Below the pieces are notes generated by a model. The model was not told where the DNA came from, did not search any database, and saw only the letters and a list, made by a program, of their open reading frames with translations. A stretch of 64,000 nt of DNA from positions 7,679,001 to 7,743,000 of the forward strand of contig WPIO01000006.1 of assembly GCA_009760855.2 (NCBI GenBank), in the 5' to 3' direction. Position 1 is the first letter of the stretch; each line of letters opens with the position of its first letter. This stretch comes from Cristatella mucedo. Taxonomy: Eukaryota > Bryozoa > Phylactolaemata > Cristatellidae. Position numbers and translations under genes: made by a program. Shown here one piece after another: positions 37,090-48,700 of this stretch.

Positions 37090-37640
37090 GGAGAAAAGTA
37101 AGCTGTGGTGTTTGCAATCCCAAGAATCTGGCGAAACCGACTGGAGACTCAAGCAAGTGCTACTTCTGCAAGGTGGAACCTTCCGAACAGCAACGACGAA
37201 CTAGCAAGGGCGAGCCTCCCATCATGTATCAGCACATTCTATCAGTCATTGCAGCAGCGCCACACTGCCATCCCTCGTCTACACCTCTCCGAAGAGATAT
37301 CAGCCATCTTCAAGGGTGAGCAGCAAGTCAGACAGTGGGGACGATATTGCAGATCCAGATTTCTATGTCACAGATCGGGCTGTAGGGAGAAAGCCATCCT
37401 TACCCAACCAGAAAGACCTCAACGGTCTGATTGAGAGCCCTCGGTTTGACCAAGACCACCGCTGAGCTTCTGACATATAAGCTTAGGAGTGGAATTTTTT
37501 GGAAGAAAGTGCAAAAGAAAAAAAAAAGCATCGCCAACTTTTTTCCAACTCCACCAATCGGCAAGATAGACTACTAAGAATGTAACAGTGTGGCCGATCT
37601 GTTCAATGCTATGCCAATCGCCTGTAACCTGAGTGAATGG
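37090..37640 (+). pseudogene. Decayed copy of an uncharacterised repeat-borne protein family
   Basis: Frames with breaks read CGVCNPKNLAKPTGDSSKCY FC, then NQKDLNGLIESPRF... and AELLTYKL...WNFLEES. I recall similar CYFC ... DLNDLIRDLGLTK-AELL-SRLKEWNLL proteins as multi-copy, functionally unknown predictions in invertebrate genomes. Family assignment is from memory. The copy has stops, so it is not coding. Confidence 0.45.
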
Positions 37641-37654
37641 TGACTACTCATAGA

Positions 37655-37890
37655 TAATAATAATAATAATAATGTACTTGATAAAGCGCCCTCAGAGAAC
37701 TTAATCTCTTTCTAGGCGCTTTACATTTGCTGCAAAGGGAAATGCAACTAAATGGTAAGTAAAATCATGCTTGAAAAGCAAACAAAACGAATAACATGGT
37801 TAGGGGTGACATGCACAGGGTCAGCATGCAAATGTGGTTAGTGGCAGCATGCACAGTGTCAGCACGCATAAGCACATCAAGGACGAATAG
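37655..37890 (-). mobile_element. L2-A 3' tail
   Basis: A 5'-truncated L2-A copy: (AAT)n, TACTTGATAAAGCGCCCTCA, TTTACATTTGCTGCAAAGGG and the GGGGTGACATGCACAGGGTC block. It is nearly the same as the tails at 1-350 and 57230-57470. A (CT)n microsatellite follows 55 bp later. Confidence 0.88.
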
Positions 37891-37945
37891 ATGGTCATCA
37901 AGGAGCCTCAAAGTCATGCTGCTTCATAGACAGAGCAAGTGGTTG

Positions 37946-37996
37946 CCTCTCTCTTTCTTTCTCTCTCTCTCTCTCTCTCTCCCTCCCTCCCTCCCT

Positions 37997-38094
<98 letters not shown>

Positions 38095-38100
38095 ATCTCT
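37946..38100. repeat. (CT)n microsatellite with CCCT block
   Basis: CT repeats interrupted by six CCCT units (37980-38004), about 55 bp downstream of an L2-A tail. Confidence 0.97.
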
Positions 38101-38329
38101 TTATCACTGCACCTCAAAGAGGGCTACACCATTGTCAGGATGCTGCTGAGTATCTTTAAGTATGGCGACTGCACCGGGAGGCCATTGCAGATTTCAAAAT
38201 GATGTCATTTCTAATAGGTCTCAGAGGCACGAATTTCACGAAGCGTCCTTTTCTTTTGCTAATGGGACAACCTAAGCACTAAGGTGCACTATTGCAAAGA
38301 AAACTGGCCGAAGCAGACCAAGCTCTATG

Positions 38330-38450
38330 TAATAATAATAATATAATAATAATACACTTGATATAGTGTCCTCAGAGAAGTCCATCTCTCTCTAGGCGCT
38401 CTACATTTGCAGCAAAGGAAACACTATCGAATGGTCAGTGGTAGCATGCT
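38330..38450 (-). mobile_element. L2-A 3' tail (short)
   Basis: (AAT)n then CACTTGATATAGTGTCCTCA and CTACATTTGCAGCAAAGGAA. Only about 120 bp remain. Confidence 0.8.
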
Positions 38451-39469
38451 CAATAAAAAGCAAGAATAGAACATTTAGGGAAGAAAAACATCAACTGGGA
38501 GCCACTCACACTCGGAAGGTGTTGAAGCCACCATTGCACATCAAGTTAGGCTTCATCAAGCAGATGTGACGTCTCTAGACAATAAGTAGCAGCTTTTTAA
38601 GTAGTTCTAACATGTCTTTCCACAGCTGTCATAGGCATAGATCGAAGCTGGTATCTTCATCTGACCACAGATAAAGATCAAAGTGTTGAGAATTTGCTAA
38701 GAAGCTGAACGGGAAGAGGGAAGCAGCTTGGAACAGATTCGTTGCAGTGGATCGTGGCTTTCTGAGCAATCATAAAGCAAAACAGTGAGCAGCTGGTTCG
38801 GACTGTCATAAAGAACTGCCAAAATGGGATGAAAAATGTCCTTCAAAGTCCACAACTGCTTATCTTGACAAATTCAAGCATAACGCAGAACCTTACTCGG
38901 AGAAACAAGGCGAGGGCTTTCAGAAGGAAGTGGTGGATTTTGAATGTCGAAACCAAAGATAGTATAACGAAAACGTGATAGGGATTTTGATTGGAGGTTT
39001 CTCGAGAAAAGCATTTGCAGAACAGCCACAAATCTAGAACATCTACTCACTTCTGAAACCTTTTACTTGTATGACTTTAAAATAAATACAGTGTTATTCA
39101 TTTGCTGTTCTTTCTGGCCAAATGTGAACCACATGCTGCAAATTTGTCAGTTTTCTAAGCGGAATGGGTTAATTTAAACTTGCTTACCGTCCTGGTCACA
39201 AAAGCACAGTACGAATACTGCCTAATGTGTGCCTTGCAGTCCTTTATTGATTTTGATTGTGTGATATCTGGCATGAACACGAAAGTGACTAATGGCCATT
39301 TTCTATACTCCTAAGGCAAAAGCAATAAGAACTAACACTTGCGTCCCTAGTGACAAAATTGTATAACATAATGTAGCTATAATTAAAATGATGCTCCCAA
39401 CACTATATCAATACTATCCTGCAAAAATGAAATGTGTTTTGTGCTCTCTTTCCATATTGCTTTATGTAA

Positions 39470-40590
39470 TATAATGTATCTCCGTCTGTAAATCCACAAA
39501 GCCATAAAGACTATGTGGGTATTACGAAGGAGAGTTTTGCATAGTGAACTCAGCCTAAGCGGCTTTCGGTATGCATTTGGTAGGCAACAGACTTCGTCTC
39601 ACACAACAAAGAGAAAGTCGGAAATATAGCAGAGTTGGGAGAGCAGTTAAGGTAGTGAGTAGCATAGAAGTAGCAGCTCAGGATTGCTGACAGGAATGAG
39701 CCATAGTCGGCAGCAAGAGAGTAGTTGTCGTCTCGTAAGAATTGTGGAAGCGAGTTCCAGTCTAGAACCTGCAGAGCTAAAGCTTCTCTCGCCAACGGTC
39801 TTTAAGCGGAGGAATGGAACAGCTAATTTATTGTCCACACAGGACCTGAGGGTGCGAACAGGCTGAAACTGATGCAGCAGCTCAGCTAGGTATGAAGGAG
39901 CCAAGCCGTGGCGGGCCTTGTGGGTCAGCGTCAGAACTTTGCTCTGTATCCATTGATCAGCCGGCATCCATCCTAGCTCTTTTAGCAAAGGAAACACGTG
40001 CTCAAACCTCTGGAACTTGAAGACTAGCCTTGCTTCGTAGCCAGCTGCAGTGGCCTAGTTGCTTTGGTAGCCCAACCAAAAGTTCTGCGACATCCAGAAT
40101 CAAATGTCGGCAAGGCAAGCATCCAGTTTCTCAGTTGCTGCTGCAGATTCCCATGATTTGAATGACAAATACAGCTGAGTGTCATCAGAATACAAGTGAT
40201 ATCCTATTCTATGGGCCTTAATCACTTTTCCCAGAGGCTGAGTACAAATGGAGAACAGCAATGGACCGAGGATGGACCCTTGAGGGACTCCACAGGTGAC
40301 TCGTCTCGTTTGTGAGACATGACCTCACACGATTCGGATTGAACACGATCAGACAAGTACGATTTAAACCATGCCAGTGCCTCGTCTGCCAGACCGATTG
40401 TTGTTCTCAAGCGTTTAAGAAAAAAATCGTGATCAATGGTGGTGAAGGCAGCTGACAGATCTAGCAGGGCAGTGACATTCCCATCATCATTGCTAGGTAG
40501 AATGTCATTGTTAACATGGAGAAGAGCAGTATCAGTAGAGTACTGCCTCTTGAACCCTGATTGAAATGTTTCTGACATTTCATGCTTACC
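39470..40590 (-). mobile_element. L2-B LINE, RT and 3' end
   Basis: Minus-strand frames contain FQSGFKRQYSTDTALLHVNN, LLDLSAAFTTIDHDFFLKRL and a C-terminal VFPLLKELGWMPADQWI. The 3' tail is at 39470-39530 (complement of CACATAGTCTTTATGGC). The RT YADD part near 40190 is degraded and a deletion lies near 40010-40080. Confidence 0.88.
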
Positions 40591-41321
40591 CTAATCTTCC
40601 CCTTAAACAAGTTCACTTAACGACTAATACATAAAAAAGCCAACACTATGGTGCAATATCAGTGTGAGCCTACCCACTTTCACTTTCGAGCACGATGCGC
40701 TGAACACAAAGAAACATGCTCAACTTCAGAACCAAGGCCAAGAAAACCAATCACTGGAGAGGACGGCCCTGTTGCATGCATAAAAATGCAGTTGTCAAAA
40801 ACTCTAGAAGCCAAGATCAGCATCATTTGAGCCACAGCTTTACTCAAGATAGTAGCACGATTGTTTCTGCATTTAGTTAGCACACTGGCCGTTTTCTTCT
40901 GTTGACAATACCACAATAGATATATAAAAGTAAGGTGCAAACCACTGCATTTGCTGCTTCCATGCTTCATTCTCACACTCGCAGAAATAAACTCATTCGG
41001 TCTCACAAACGGTCTAATAGTTGTGTCGTCTAACAGAGCAGGCCATGGCAGATCAGTCTGAGGTTGTAATGCTATTAAAAGGCTTCCTAGAATGTCACAT
41101 CTTCCAGAGTAAAGTACTAGTGAAACGTCAATGTACTGGGTCGTGATGGGCAACCGTTTCAATCAGTTTGAATGCTGACCAACCAGCTATGGCAGCTACG
41201 ACTTAAGTCCTGCAACCAAGCAACAGAGCTACTCTTGGTAATCCAATACAAGGCAGATTCAAACACATTCATAATCCTGTTTCGAGCAATGGTTGCAAAG
41301 ACTAATGTTACCGTGCATGTG

Positions 41322-41387
41322 CAGGTGTGTGTGCACGTATGTGTGTGTGTGTGCGCGCACACGCATACATGTGTATGTGCGCGCGCC

Positions 41388-41439
<52 letters not shown>

Positions 41440-41440
41440 T
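41322..41440. repeat. (TG)n/(CG) microsatellite
   Basis: TG repeats with alternating purine-pyrimidine GCGCGC and CACACG blocks (41353-41395), Z-DNA-like in composition. Confidence 0.95.
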
Positions 41441-42757
41441 GTGCGAACGTCAGGCTAGCGTAACCTTACCAAAACCGAATCTGTTGCTTTGAACACGGGC
41501 ACTAAATTCGCCGATATTGCTGGCTGACATGCAAAGAGATTGCTACTACTGCAGCGACACGGTAAAAATCTAGAAAAAAACCCTCGAAGCCCATGATCGA
41601 GCCTGCAGCAATTGGCCGAAATGATGCAGGTGATCGTCGTAACCCCTGAATCTGACCCAGGCACAGTCGAGCCTAGTCTGCTGCTACTGATGCTGCCCGT
41701 GAGAGGCTAATCCTACAGAGCGATCTAGGTGCAGCTCGATGGGTCCTTATTTGAGTGCATGCCAGATATCCCGCAATCAAAATCAACAAAGGACCGCAAG
41801 ACACACATTAGGCAGTCACCATTTGCAGCCATGCCCATGATTTGGATCAGGGATTGCATAAGAGCAAGGATACTGGAAAGGAGGTACACGGAAAACAGTG
41901 ACCACAAATGCATACAGACTCCCTAGTTATGCAAAGACCTTGGGTGCCTTGTTATCCTGCTCCTGGAATCAGCACGTGGGCAGGCTGCCGGCACACCACA
42001 CCGACCGAAAAACCAACAGATCAGAAAGACGGAATGCCGACAGATCCAGTTCAGCTTCAGTGAGTTCACCTGGATGGATTGCCACCCCATGTTGCAGAAA
42101 ACCATCAGCAATCATGAATGAAGGAGAACTCACGAGCTCACCAAAAGTTTCCAGGTAAAGCAGCTACTAAGGAAAAGTAGGAAAGAAGATTCGAGACGGT
42201 CAAGATTTTGCTACAGTATTAACTCCGAGGCAGAGCAGAAACGCTCGGGTTGTAAGAGATGCAATCAATGGTGGCATGTGCTGGCAGAAAAATAACAGAA
42301 CGCAGCATGCTTTGCTAGATATCCAGCGGAAATCGCGCCTAACACCCCCCACAAGTTGGAAAAATGCGAGCCAACTGTCCTTGAACTTTCAGTGGGCAAA
42401 GGCATGGCAACACAGAGCACTTCTTTAAATGAAATTATGAAGACAGCCCAATCGGGCTACCAGCTTTTGCAAAAAATGTCCAAGAAGTGCGCACTCTTAG
42501 AGGCCTGCAAGCACGATTGAGTTCGTTAGTTCACAGACGTGGGAGGTGGCAGTGGCAGGGCAATGGAGCAGCATTGCACACAGCACACGCAGCTGCTGGC
42601 CGATTAAGAGGCACGCACATGCAAGCAAGCAGGCGGTCAATGCGCGGTGGCAGGCACTGGGGTTGCAGGAGCAGCAGCAGCAAACACTAGCACGGGATGG
42701 GGGAGGGAAGAGTGGGGAGGCGGACCAACTGCCGTTGCTGCTGCTACTGCTGCCTAC

Positions 42758-42931
42758 CAGTAGATGGCTTGGCTCTGGGCGTCGCTGTCTATGCAGTCGC
42801 TGTCCAGAAATGTGTCCTTATATATGCGTCCACACAGACAAGCAAAGTCAGGCACCAAATTGCTTCCCATTTTGTCGGCCACCCTTTTGATCACGGCGAG
42901 GGCCTTAGCTCGATCTCCTGGTTTGTTGCGC
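42758..42931 (-). CDS. ASK1: ASK exon 6 (TPR region)
   Basis: One base, 57 codons and two bases. It encodes RNKPGDRAKALAVIKRV, then CLCGRIYKDTFLDSDCIDSD, matching human RNLPGDRAKALDIM and CLVGRIYKDMFLDSNFTDTE. The acceptor is TGCAAG/G and the donor CTG/GTAGGC, splitting a Trp codon that exon 7 completes. It is one of the best-conserved exons. Confidence 0.95.
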
Positions 42932-43480
42932 CTTGCAAAGATGGAAACGAATAAGATAGGCAACGGTCCCACACAACATGGGCAGCTAGATCCCGCCCAG
43001 ATCGAACGTATAAGCACTGCAATGGCCACCTCGTGCTGCATCGAATAATTCGCACATGGATCTGGCAGAAGAACAGTGCACTAAGATCCTGGCGCAGACT
43101 GCGACTTCACTGCTATCCTTGAATCTCTCGCACTCAACATTCTCATGCCCTGACCTTACTACTCTCGGAATTTCTTGATGCATCCTAATCCTATCTTTTG
43201 CATAAACCAATGGAAAATAAAAGGTGTGGATCGAATGATCAAACGAGATGACACCACCACAAACATGCACGTCATCATCGAGGCATCCGGATCCAGCCCA
43301 TCACAGCGAGTAGCTGCAGGTTTCTACCACCGCCGTATGAGTATTCACTGCTTCTGATTCCTTGGCTGCTGCACAGGCAGCGAAATTCCAGAAGGACATT
43401 TTCAGAATCGAGCAATTAAAAAAGCAGATTGACTTGAGGACCCTCCTACAAAGACAAGCTAGATCCACAAGCAAAAGCAC
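42932..43480 (-). other. ASK intron 5
   Basis: A 549-bp intron without recognised repeats. Confidence 0.8.
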
Positions 43481-43599
43481 CTGTTAAGAGCAAAAGCATG
43501 CTGGTACTGTATATCTGCCACATCTTCCACACGAGATTCCGGCATCATCTCGCCGCAGGACTCAAGCATGTCGACAAACTTGACCATGGCATCGTAGTC
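43481..43599 (-). CDS. ASK1: ASK exon 5 (TPR region)
   Basis: Thirty-nine codons plus two bases; acceptor CATTCCAG/GAC with a good pyrimidine tract, donor CAG/GTGCTT. It begins DYDAMVKFVDMLE and ends YQHAFALNR. Human ASK1 has DYDSIVKLVETLE and FHYAFALNR at the same places. The linker between them is longer and acidic (ESRVEDVADIQ). The Arg codon is split with exon 6. Confidence 0.93.
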
Positions 43600-43796
43600 C
43601 TGGAATGAGAAGACAGTGAAGCCTTGGTGAGCTCGGCACTAGCCAGTGCAGCCATCTCAGCTAGTGCCACTCCATTGGTGGCATTGGCAGCAGCTAGTGC
43701 GGTTGCAGCTGCCATGCACCACACACAACAAGGCAGCAGCAGCAGCAGCAGGTTGCTACGCTGACACTGTACCGACCGAACGACAGGACAAGCTAC

Positions 43797-43889
43797 CTGG
43801 ATGTCCCTATAGGCTAGCAGCATGCTCGACACGACGTCAGGCGAGCACTGTCGAATGTCGTCAATTCGGTTCTTCATCGTATAGATTGC
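43797..43889 (-). CDS. ASK1: ASK exon 4 (central regulatory region)
   Basis: Thirty-one codons, phase 0 at both ends; acceptor TTCAG/GCA, donor CAG/GTAGCT. It encodes KNRIDDIRQCSPDVVSSMLL followed by AYRDIQ, aligned with human RQRVDNIEVLTADIVINLLL and SYRDIQ. It belongs to the TPR solenoid known from the human ASK1 central-region structure. It is only about 200 bp upstream of exon 5. Confidence 0.92.
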
Positions 43890-46386
43890 CTGAACAAAGT
43901 AACGATGACATGTCAAACGAATGCCTCATGGCCAGCCGAACTCGATGTGTTCATAATAATAAACCAGAAGCAACTCAAAACGGACGTATAATACTTATAA
44001 TTATTATCAATTATTGTGAGCATAATAATAAGAATTTCATTATTATTATATCCATTTTGGGTGGCTTCTCGATCAGCGACAACTCCACATGTGCCACGCC
44101 CACCACGGCTGCTTGACAGTGAAACGCCGGGAGGTGTCACTGCCGAAGGACACCATTAGCTACCGATCTCGAATATAACCTGCGTTTGGCCTTTAATGGG
44201 CTGTGCAAAGCTCTGCCGTATAGCAAACACTCCACCCTCCTGGCTTTGTGGATACTTATAAACTTCCAAGGAAAGATGACACTGTGCAAGTACTCGATCG
44301 ATGGGTATGACAAAGCGGCCATTATCCACTACTGACGGTATGTGAACCCACTGCCCTGGGTGGCTAGTACAGTACTGCTGCAGGAATTGGCAAAAAAATA
44401 AATCCAGCACTTATGGGAAACCAATTTCCTAAGCAGGCGACGAGGCGTACAGCCTGTTAGAGCAGCTTCCTTCTCCTCCTCGTCCGAACTGCAGCAGCAG
44501 CATCACAAGCATACCCTTCCCCTCCCCAAACCACCGACAGCCAGCATCAGCTTAAGTCCTCCGATGCCGGCCGGTGACAAAACGATCCAGCAGAGTGAAA
44601 AATAAGCAACCGGCCGACGGCTAGTCTGGCCTACCCAACGACTGTATATTTGTTTGACCTAAACTAAAAGAAACAGGTTCCAAGACATCTTGCCCAATTA
44701 TCAGCTGGCTGCCCATCGAATACCGTGGCACACTTTCTGGCACACTCAAAGCAACGCTTTGGACCCAGAAGCAGCCACCGATCTGCTGTCTTCTCCAATC
44801 GATGGCCGATCGGTGAAGGCTGCTGCTCTTACTCCTGCTCTTAGCTCCATCTCAGGTGTGCAACTCCAGTTACAGACTTACAGCTGGGCTAGGTGACATT
44901 TTAAGTGCCGTTTATGATTATCCTCGGGGCATTTTCTTCTCACAGCCTCCATTAACTCGGCAGCATCTGCCAGCAGTGTGGAACTTCGGGCTAGCTGGCT
45001 GACATCATGCAGCTGCCCTAGCTCAGCCGGGTGCACGAGATGCACAACGGCGGACAGTCAAGGTTTCAAGGCAGCCGAGAGCTGCAGCTGGCCACACCGT
45101 CTTCAGTGGCAAAGCTTGTGCACGAGTAGAGAGAGAGAGGGGTAAGCAGGCACCACAGCTACCAGCGCATGTCTATCATCTTGCTCCAATTTGCCTGGGC
45201 AAGCTCTCGGCTGATGGATAAAAATGCAAGTGCACTCCGGCCGTGGCCCACGAACTGACGCAAATGCTCGACTGGCTCTGCACGCTTGGCTCTGTCCATT
45301 CGGCCGAGCTCGGCTCTGTCCATTCGGGAGGGGCACCGAAGCAGAGCCTAATTAGATCAGATGTGGCTCTATCGTTTTACCTTGAGGTAGAGCTGCTGAC
45401 TAAGTGTCAATAGGGTCAGGACGACTAGTCTCTCGATCGACAGGACAGACAGCTAGCCTCCTGTTCCATAGGCCTCAGCTATCGGTGAGCTCGGTTAACT
45501 TCCACTTGTTTCCAACGAATCCTGGCAGCACGGCAAGCAGACCACGAGGCACATATCGTAAGTCTGCTGCATATAAGAGAAGCATATGTGAGATGAAGCA
45601 GCCCCTGCTGACTACTCTCTGCCAGCCACCCACAGCCAGCAGCCACCATTGCATAGCATCCCAGCATGTAAGCACACAGGTTTCAGCCTAGGCGTAAGGT
45701 GCTCTAGCATTTCACGACCGAGATCGTGGGCACCGAGTCCTGCAGCAGGCAAATCTTTACTGCCCACTACAAGTGTGAGTGGTAGCCACAAAGGCTCTTC
45801 TGCTGCTCATGTAAATGAGGATTTTGAATAAGCTTTCCAATGTAGCCACCGTGACGTTGCACCAAATCTTGTCTTGCTCAAGCAAGAGCATGCTGTAAGC
45901 AAGCCATCATTGGCCACATCGTGAGATGCTTACTAATTTTTGAGCAGATGCATGTTTCTAAGGCAATCTACTCCGAATATTGACACAAGCCACATCAGCA
46001 ATTTGAAAAAAAATGACCACTAAACACGAGCACACAAGCACGTACACATCAGCAAGAGAGCACACACAGTAAAGCGAACACGCGTGATGACCTGCATACA
46101 CATGCAATACATGCTCCATCGCAGGCCAAGAAGAAGGCAATCTCATGACCCAACGCCTTCATTGGGGCCCCAATGGCAATGATTGGCAACCACCCCTGAT
46201 TCCAACGGTCCAGCGCGTGCAAGCCAGTGTGCTTGCTCCCTTGGCAGCATGCGTGACGAGGTGCCTTTTGCAAACCTGCAGCAGGTACATGCGATGTGAA
46301 GCAACAGTAACGATGGCATGGTACATCGGCACGTGACGTGGTGGGCACTTGACACGGTGGCAGTGACAGCGGCAAACAGCGACTAC
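43890..46386 (-). other. ASK intron 3
   Basis: It contains a plus-strand SINE-B (about 45680-45835) and AT-rich ATT/AAT runs at 43955-44055. The remaining 2 kb (44060-45670 and 45840-46380) is unique sequence with no recognised exon or transposon. Confidence 0.55.
45680..45835 (+). mobile_element. SINE-B
   Basis: Head CCTAGGCGTAAGGTGCTC, a degraded B box (GGGCACCGAGTCCTGC), TTACTGCCCACTACAAGTGT and ACAAAGGCTCTTCTGCTGCT. Confidence 0.8.
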
Positions 46387-46534
46387 CTTTTTGAGTGCAA
46401 CCATATCGTCTTTATGCTCCTTCCTGGCTTTGCGTATGTCAGCAATAATCTTGTTGCCCCGGTTCCTCTTTGCGCTCTTTTCCACATCGAACAGCGCTTT
46501 TTTAATTCGAGAGCGCAGACGCATGTGACTCATG
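46387..46534 (-). CDS. ASK1: ASK exon 3 (start of TPR-rich regulatory region)
   Basis: One base plus 49 codons. The key block is IIADIRKARKEHKDDMVALK, matching human ILNDIRKARNLYTGKELAAE. The upstream residues RSRIKKALFDVEKSA align without gaps to human VDRFIQLLKVAQASS. The donor is AAAAAG/GTAGTC, phase 0. The acceptor is uncertain: CTGCAG at 46535-46536 is chosen, and another AG puts the start at 46546 in the same frame. The exon needs a preceding exon ending in phase 2, whereas exon 2 as drawn ends in phase 0, so either exon 2 is longer or one exon is missing in between. Confidence 0.85.
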
Positions 46535-46847
46535 CTGCAGCCACCACTGCAGGCACTGTCACACACAGGTGCAGAGCCGGCACCCCCGTAGCAGCCGGCT
46601 GCAGTGTCAGAAGTAAGATCGGCAAGTGGGAGGAAGGTTGAGATTGCATCCACTGCAGTGATTGCTCCTTTACTGTCGGCAGAGTATGCAAAAAATGAGC
46701 ATCCGCTTGCAGACCACAAATTCTACAACGAAAACCAGCTGGCATGTTTAAGCATGGCATGGCTTCCTCGTGTTTCATATCGACATTGCAGTCGACATGC
46801 AGTCCGTCAATATGTTTCATGCAGTTTCTGTCCCTTTCTATCCCTGC

Positions 46848-46851
<4 letters not shown>

Positions 46852-46943
<92 letters not shown>
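46852..46943. repeat. (CT)n microsatellite
   Basis: About 45 CT units just before the plus-strand L2-A fragment. Confidence 0.98.
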
Positions 46944-46945
<2 letters not shown>

Positions 46946-46974
46946 TCGTGTTCTCCCTCTCCATCTCAGTAAGT

Positions 46975-47870
46975 CCATTAATACGTTAATTAATCAGCTC
47001 GAAATCTAGGTGTCATATTCCAAAGCGACCTCTCGTTAGACGACCATATCAGCTCCACAGTCAAATCTGCCTATTTTCAGCTTCATAACATTGCTAAAAT
47101 TCGGGCTTGTTTAGATAAGGATACCACGTCCAAGTTGGTCCATTGCATTTGTGACATCCCGTCTCGACTTCTGCAACTCAGCCTTTCTCTTACTGGCCTA
47201 CCAGCATGTGCGATCAGGCGATTGCAGCTGGTGCAAAACTCTGCAGCTAGGCTTGTCTGTCGTGAGCATTGCACATGCCACATCACACCACTTCTAACCG
47301 ACCTGCACTGGCTACCAGTCAAGCAATGCATCGACTTCAAGGTTTTGTCGCTCACTTTTAGGTCACTTCATTCTATGGCTCCAGCCTATCTCTCAGATAT
47401 ACTCCCCCATCAGGCCAAGCATCGTACCACCCGCTTTTCTGAATCCAACAGTCTACAAATACCTCGTACAAACCTCAAATCCTTTGGAGACCGTGCGTTT
47501 AGTTCGTATGCTCCCAAAAACCTGGAAATCTCTCCCGACCTGCGTCAGAACATCCCCTGACCTGACCACATTTAAAAAGAACTTAAAACACACCTATTTA
47601 GGACAGCATTTAGTGGGTCCCTGTGATTCGTCCTTGATGTGCTTATGCGTGCTGACACTGTGCATGCTGCCACTAACCACATTTGCATGCTGACCCTGTG
47701 CATGTCACCCATAACCATGTTATTCATTTTGTTTGTTTATCAAGCATGACATTACTCACCATTCAATTGCATTTCCCTTTGCAGCAAATGTAAAGCGCCT
47801 AGAGAGAGATTGAGTTCTCTGAGGGCGCTTTATCAAGTGTATTATTATTATCATTATAATTAATAAGGTA
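46975..47870 (+). mobile_element. L2-A LINE 3' end
   Basis: Plus-strand frame fragments read NLGVIFQSDLSLDDH, RLQLVQNSAARLVC, LLTDLHWLPVKQCIDFKVLS and RTNLKSFGDRAFSSYAPK: the end of the RT and the C-terminal domain of an L2-type ORF2. The full 3' UTR and tail follow (GAGAGATTGAGTTCTCTGAG GGCGC... and (ATT)n). Stops and a frameshift near 47520 make it dead. Confidence 0.92.
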
Positions 47871-47879
47871 CCGATTTCC

Positions 47880-47960
47880 GACATTGGAGGAGCAGGTGCA
47901 ACCCCAAACCATGACACTTCTGCCACCCGATTTCACTGTAGTTTAGAGACACCGAGGGTG
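47880..47960 (-). mobile_element. Tc1 transposase fragment
   Basis: Minus reading gives TVKSGGRSVMVWGCTCSSNV, nearly the same as the block at 32.56 kb. Only about 80 bp are kept, directly next to an L2-A tail. Confidence 0.75.
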
Positions 47961-48339
47961 GCGCAAATCATCGTTTTACGAACTCGCGACCCTCCTCTCG
48001 TGCCCACTCCAATTTTGCCGACATAAGTGAGCTCTTATGTAGCAAACTGCTAAAAATTCGAAAACTTGACAGTACTATAGTTGGAAATGCAATACTTAAA
48101 TATCCAAAATCCATAACAGCCACTAGAGCTTTTAGAGTTGTAACACTCACTATAACTACAAGCAACAGCTATTCCACTTCGACTGTGGCAGTCATGATTT
48201 ACTGAATTCGGTAGCTGCACGACGTGGATCACTGGTTCAGTTCGACCAATTCATGCATTTTCTGAGGTGGAACAATACTTTAGCAAAGTAGTGTAGGTCG
48301 GCCATGCCTGGTGGGCTTTGTAGCAAAATCCCTTTGTCA

Positions 48340-48700
48340 AATCTCGGGTTCACTAGGTCTAAGTGGCCTGACAGCAGCCTCACTGAAAGATGGTAGGACA
48401 TAATCTGAGGCTAATGACAGATTTACTATGTTAGTTATGCAGGGTAGCAGTACCATAGCAGGAGAATAGTAGATATATGGGTCTACAGGGCTAGTAGTCT
48501 TCTTAGATGGGGAGATGAGCTTGAAGGTGTACTTGGCCTGCGAGCTTGCGACAGGAGCTGCCCAATTCATGAACCCTGGTAGAGGCAGTGTCACCCAGAA
48601 ATGCTTTTGAACAGCAATAGCCAAACGATAATAGGCATGGCTGGCCCAAGAGTACAGAAAAGCATGGTCAGTAATGTCAGGAAATGCTGTAATGGACAAT
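48340..48700 (-). mobile_element. L2 reverse transcriptase N-terminal fragment
   Basis: The minus-strand frame contains FKLISPSKKTTSPVDP, then LLPCITNIVNLSLASDYVLP and EAAVRPLRP. This is the L2 RT segment before the fingers, where such elements have LLP-ITNIVN-SL. No tail is attached, so the piece is internal. Confidence 0.75.

Larger units (their letters stand above)
34077..42757 (-). other. ASK intron 6
   Basis: This 8.7-kb intron contains a SINE-A (34230-34378), an L2-A-like fragment (35850-36405), a decayed coding remnant (37090-37640), L2-A tails (37655-37890, 38330-38450), a (CT)n tract, L2-B reverse transcriptase pieces (39470-40590) and a (TG)n tract. Stretches 34400-35840, 36410-37080, 38460-39460, 40600-41320 and 41450-42750 show nothing else. 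The 106-residue minus frame at 35277-35597 resembles no family I know. Confidence 0.5.

Noticed and set aside
38460-39060. A Tc1-like remnant on the minus strand (LWSDEDTSFD-like words).
   Set aside because: Only one word resembles the transposase; the surrounding motifs are absent.
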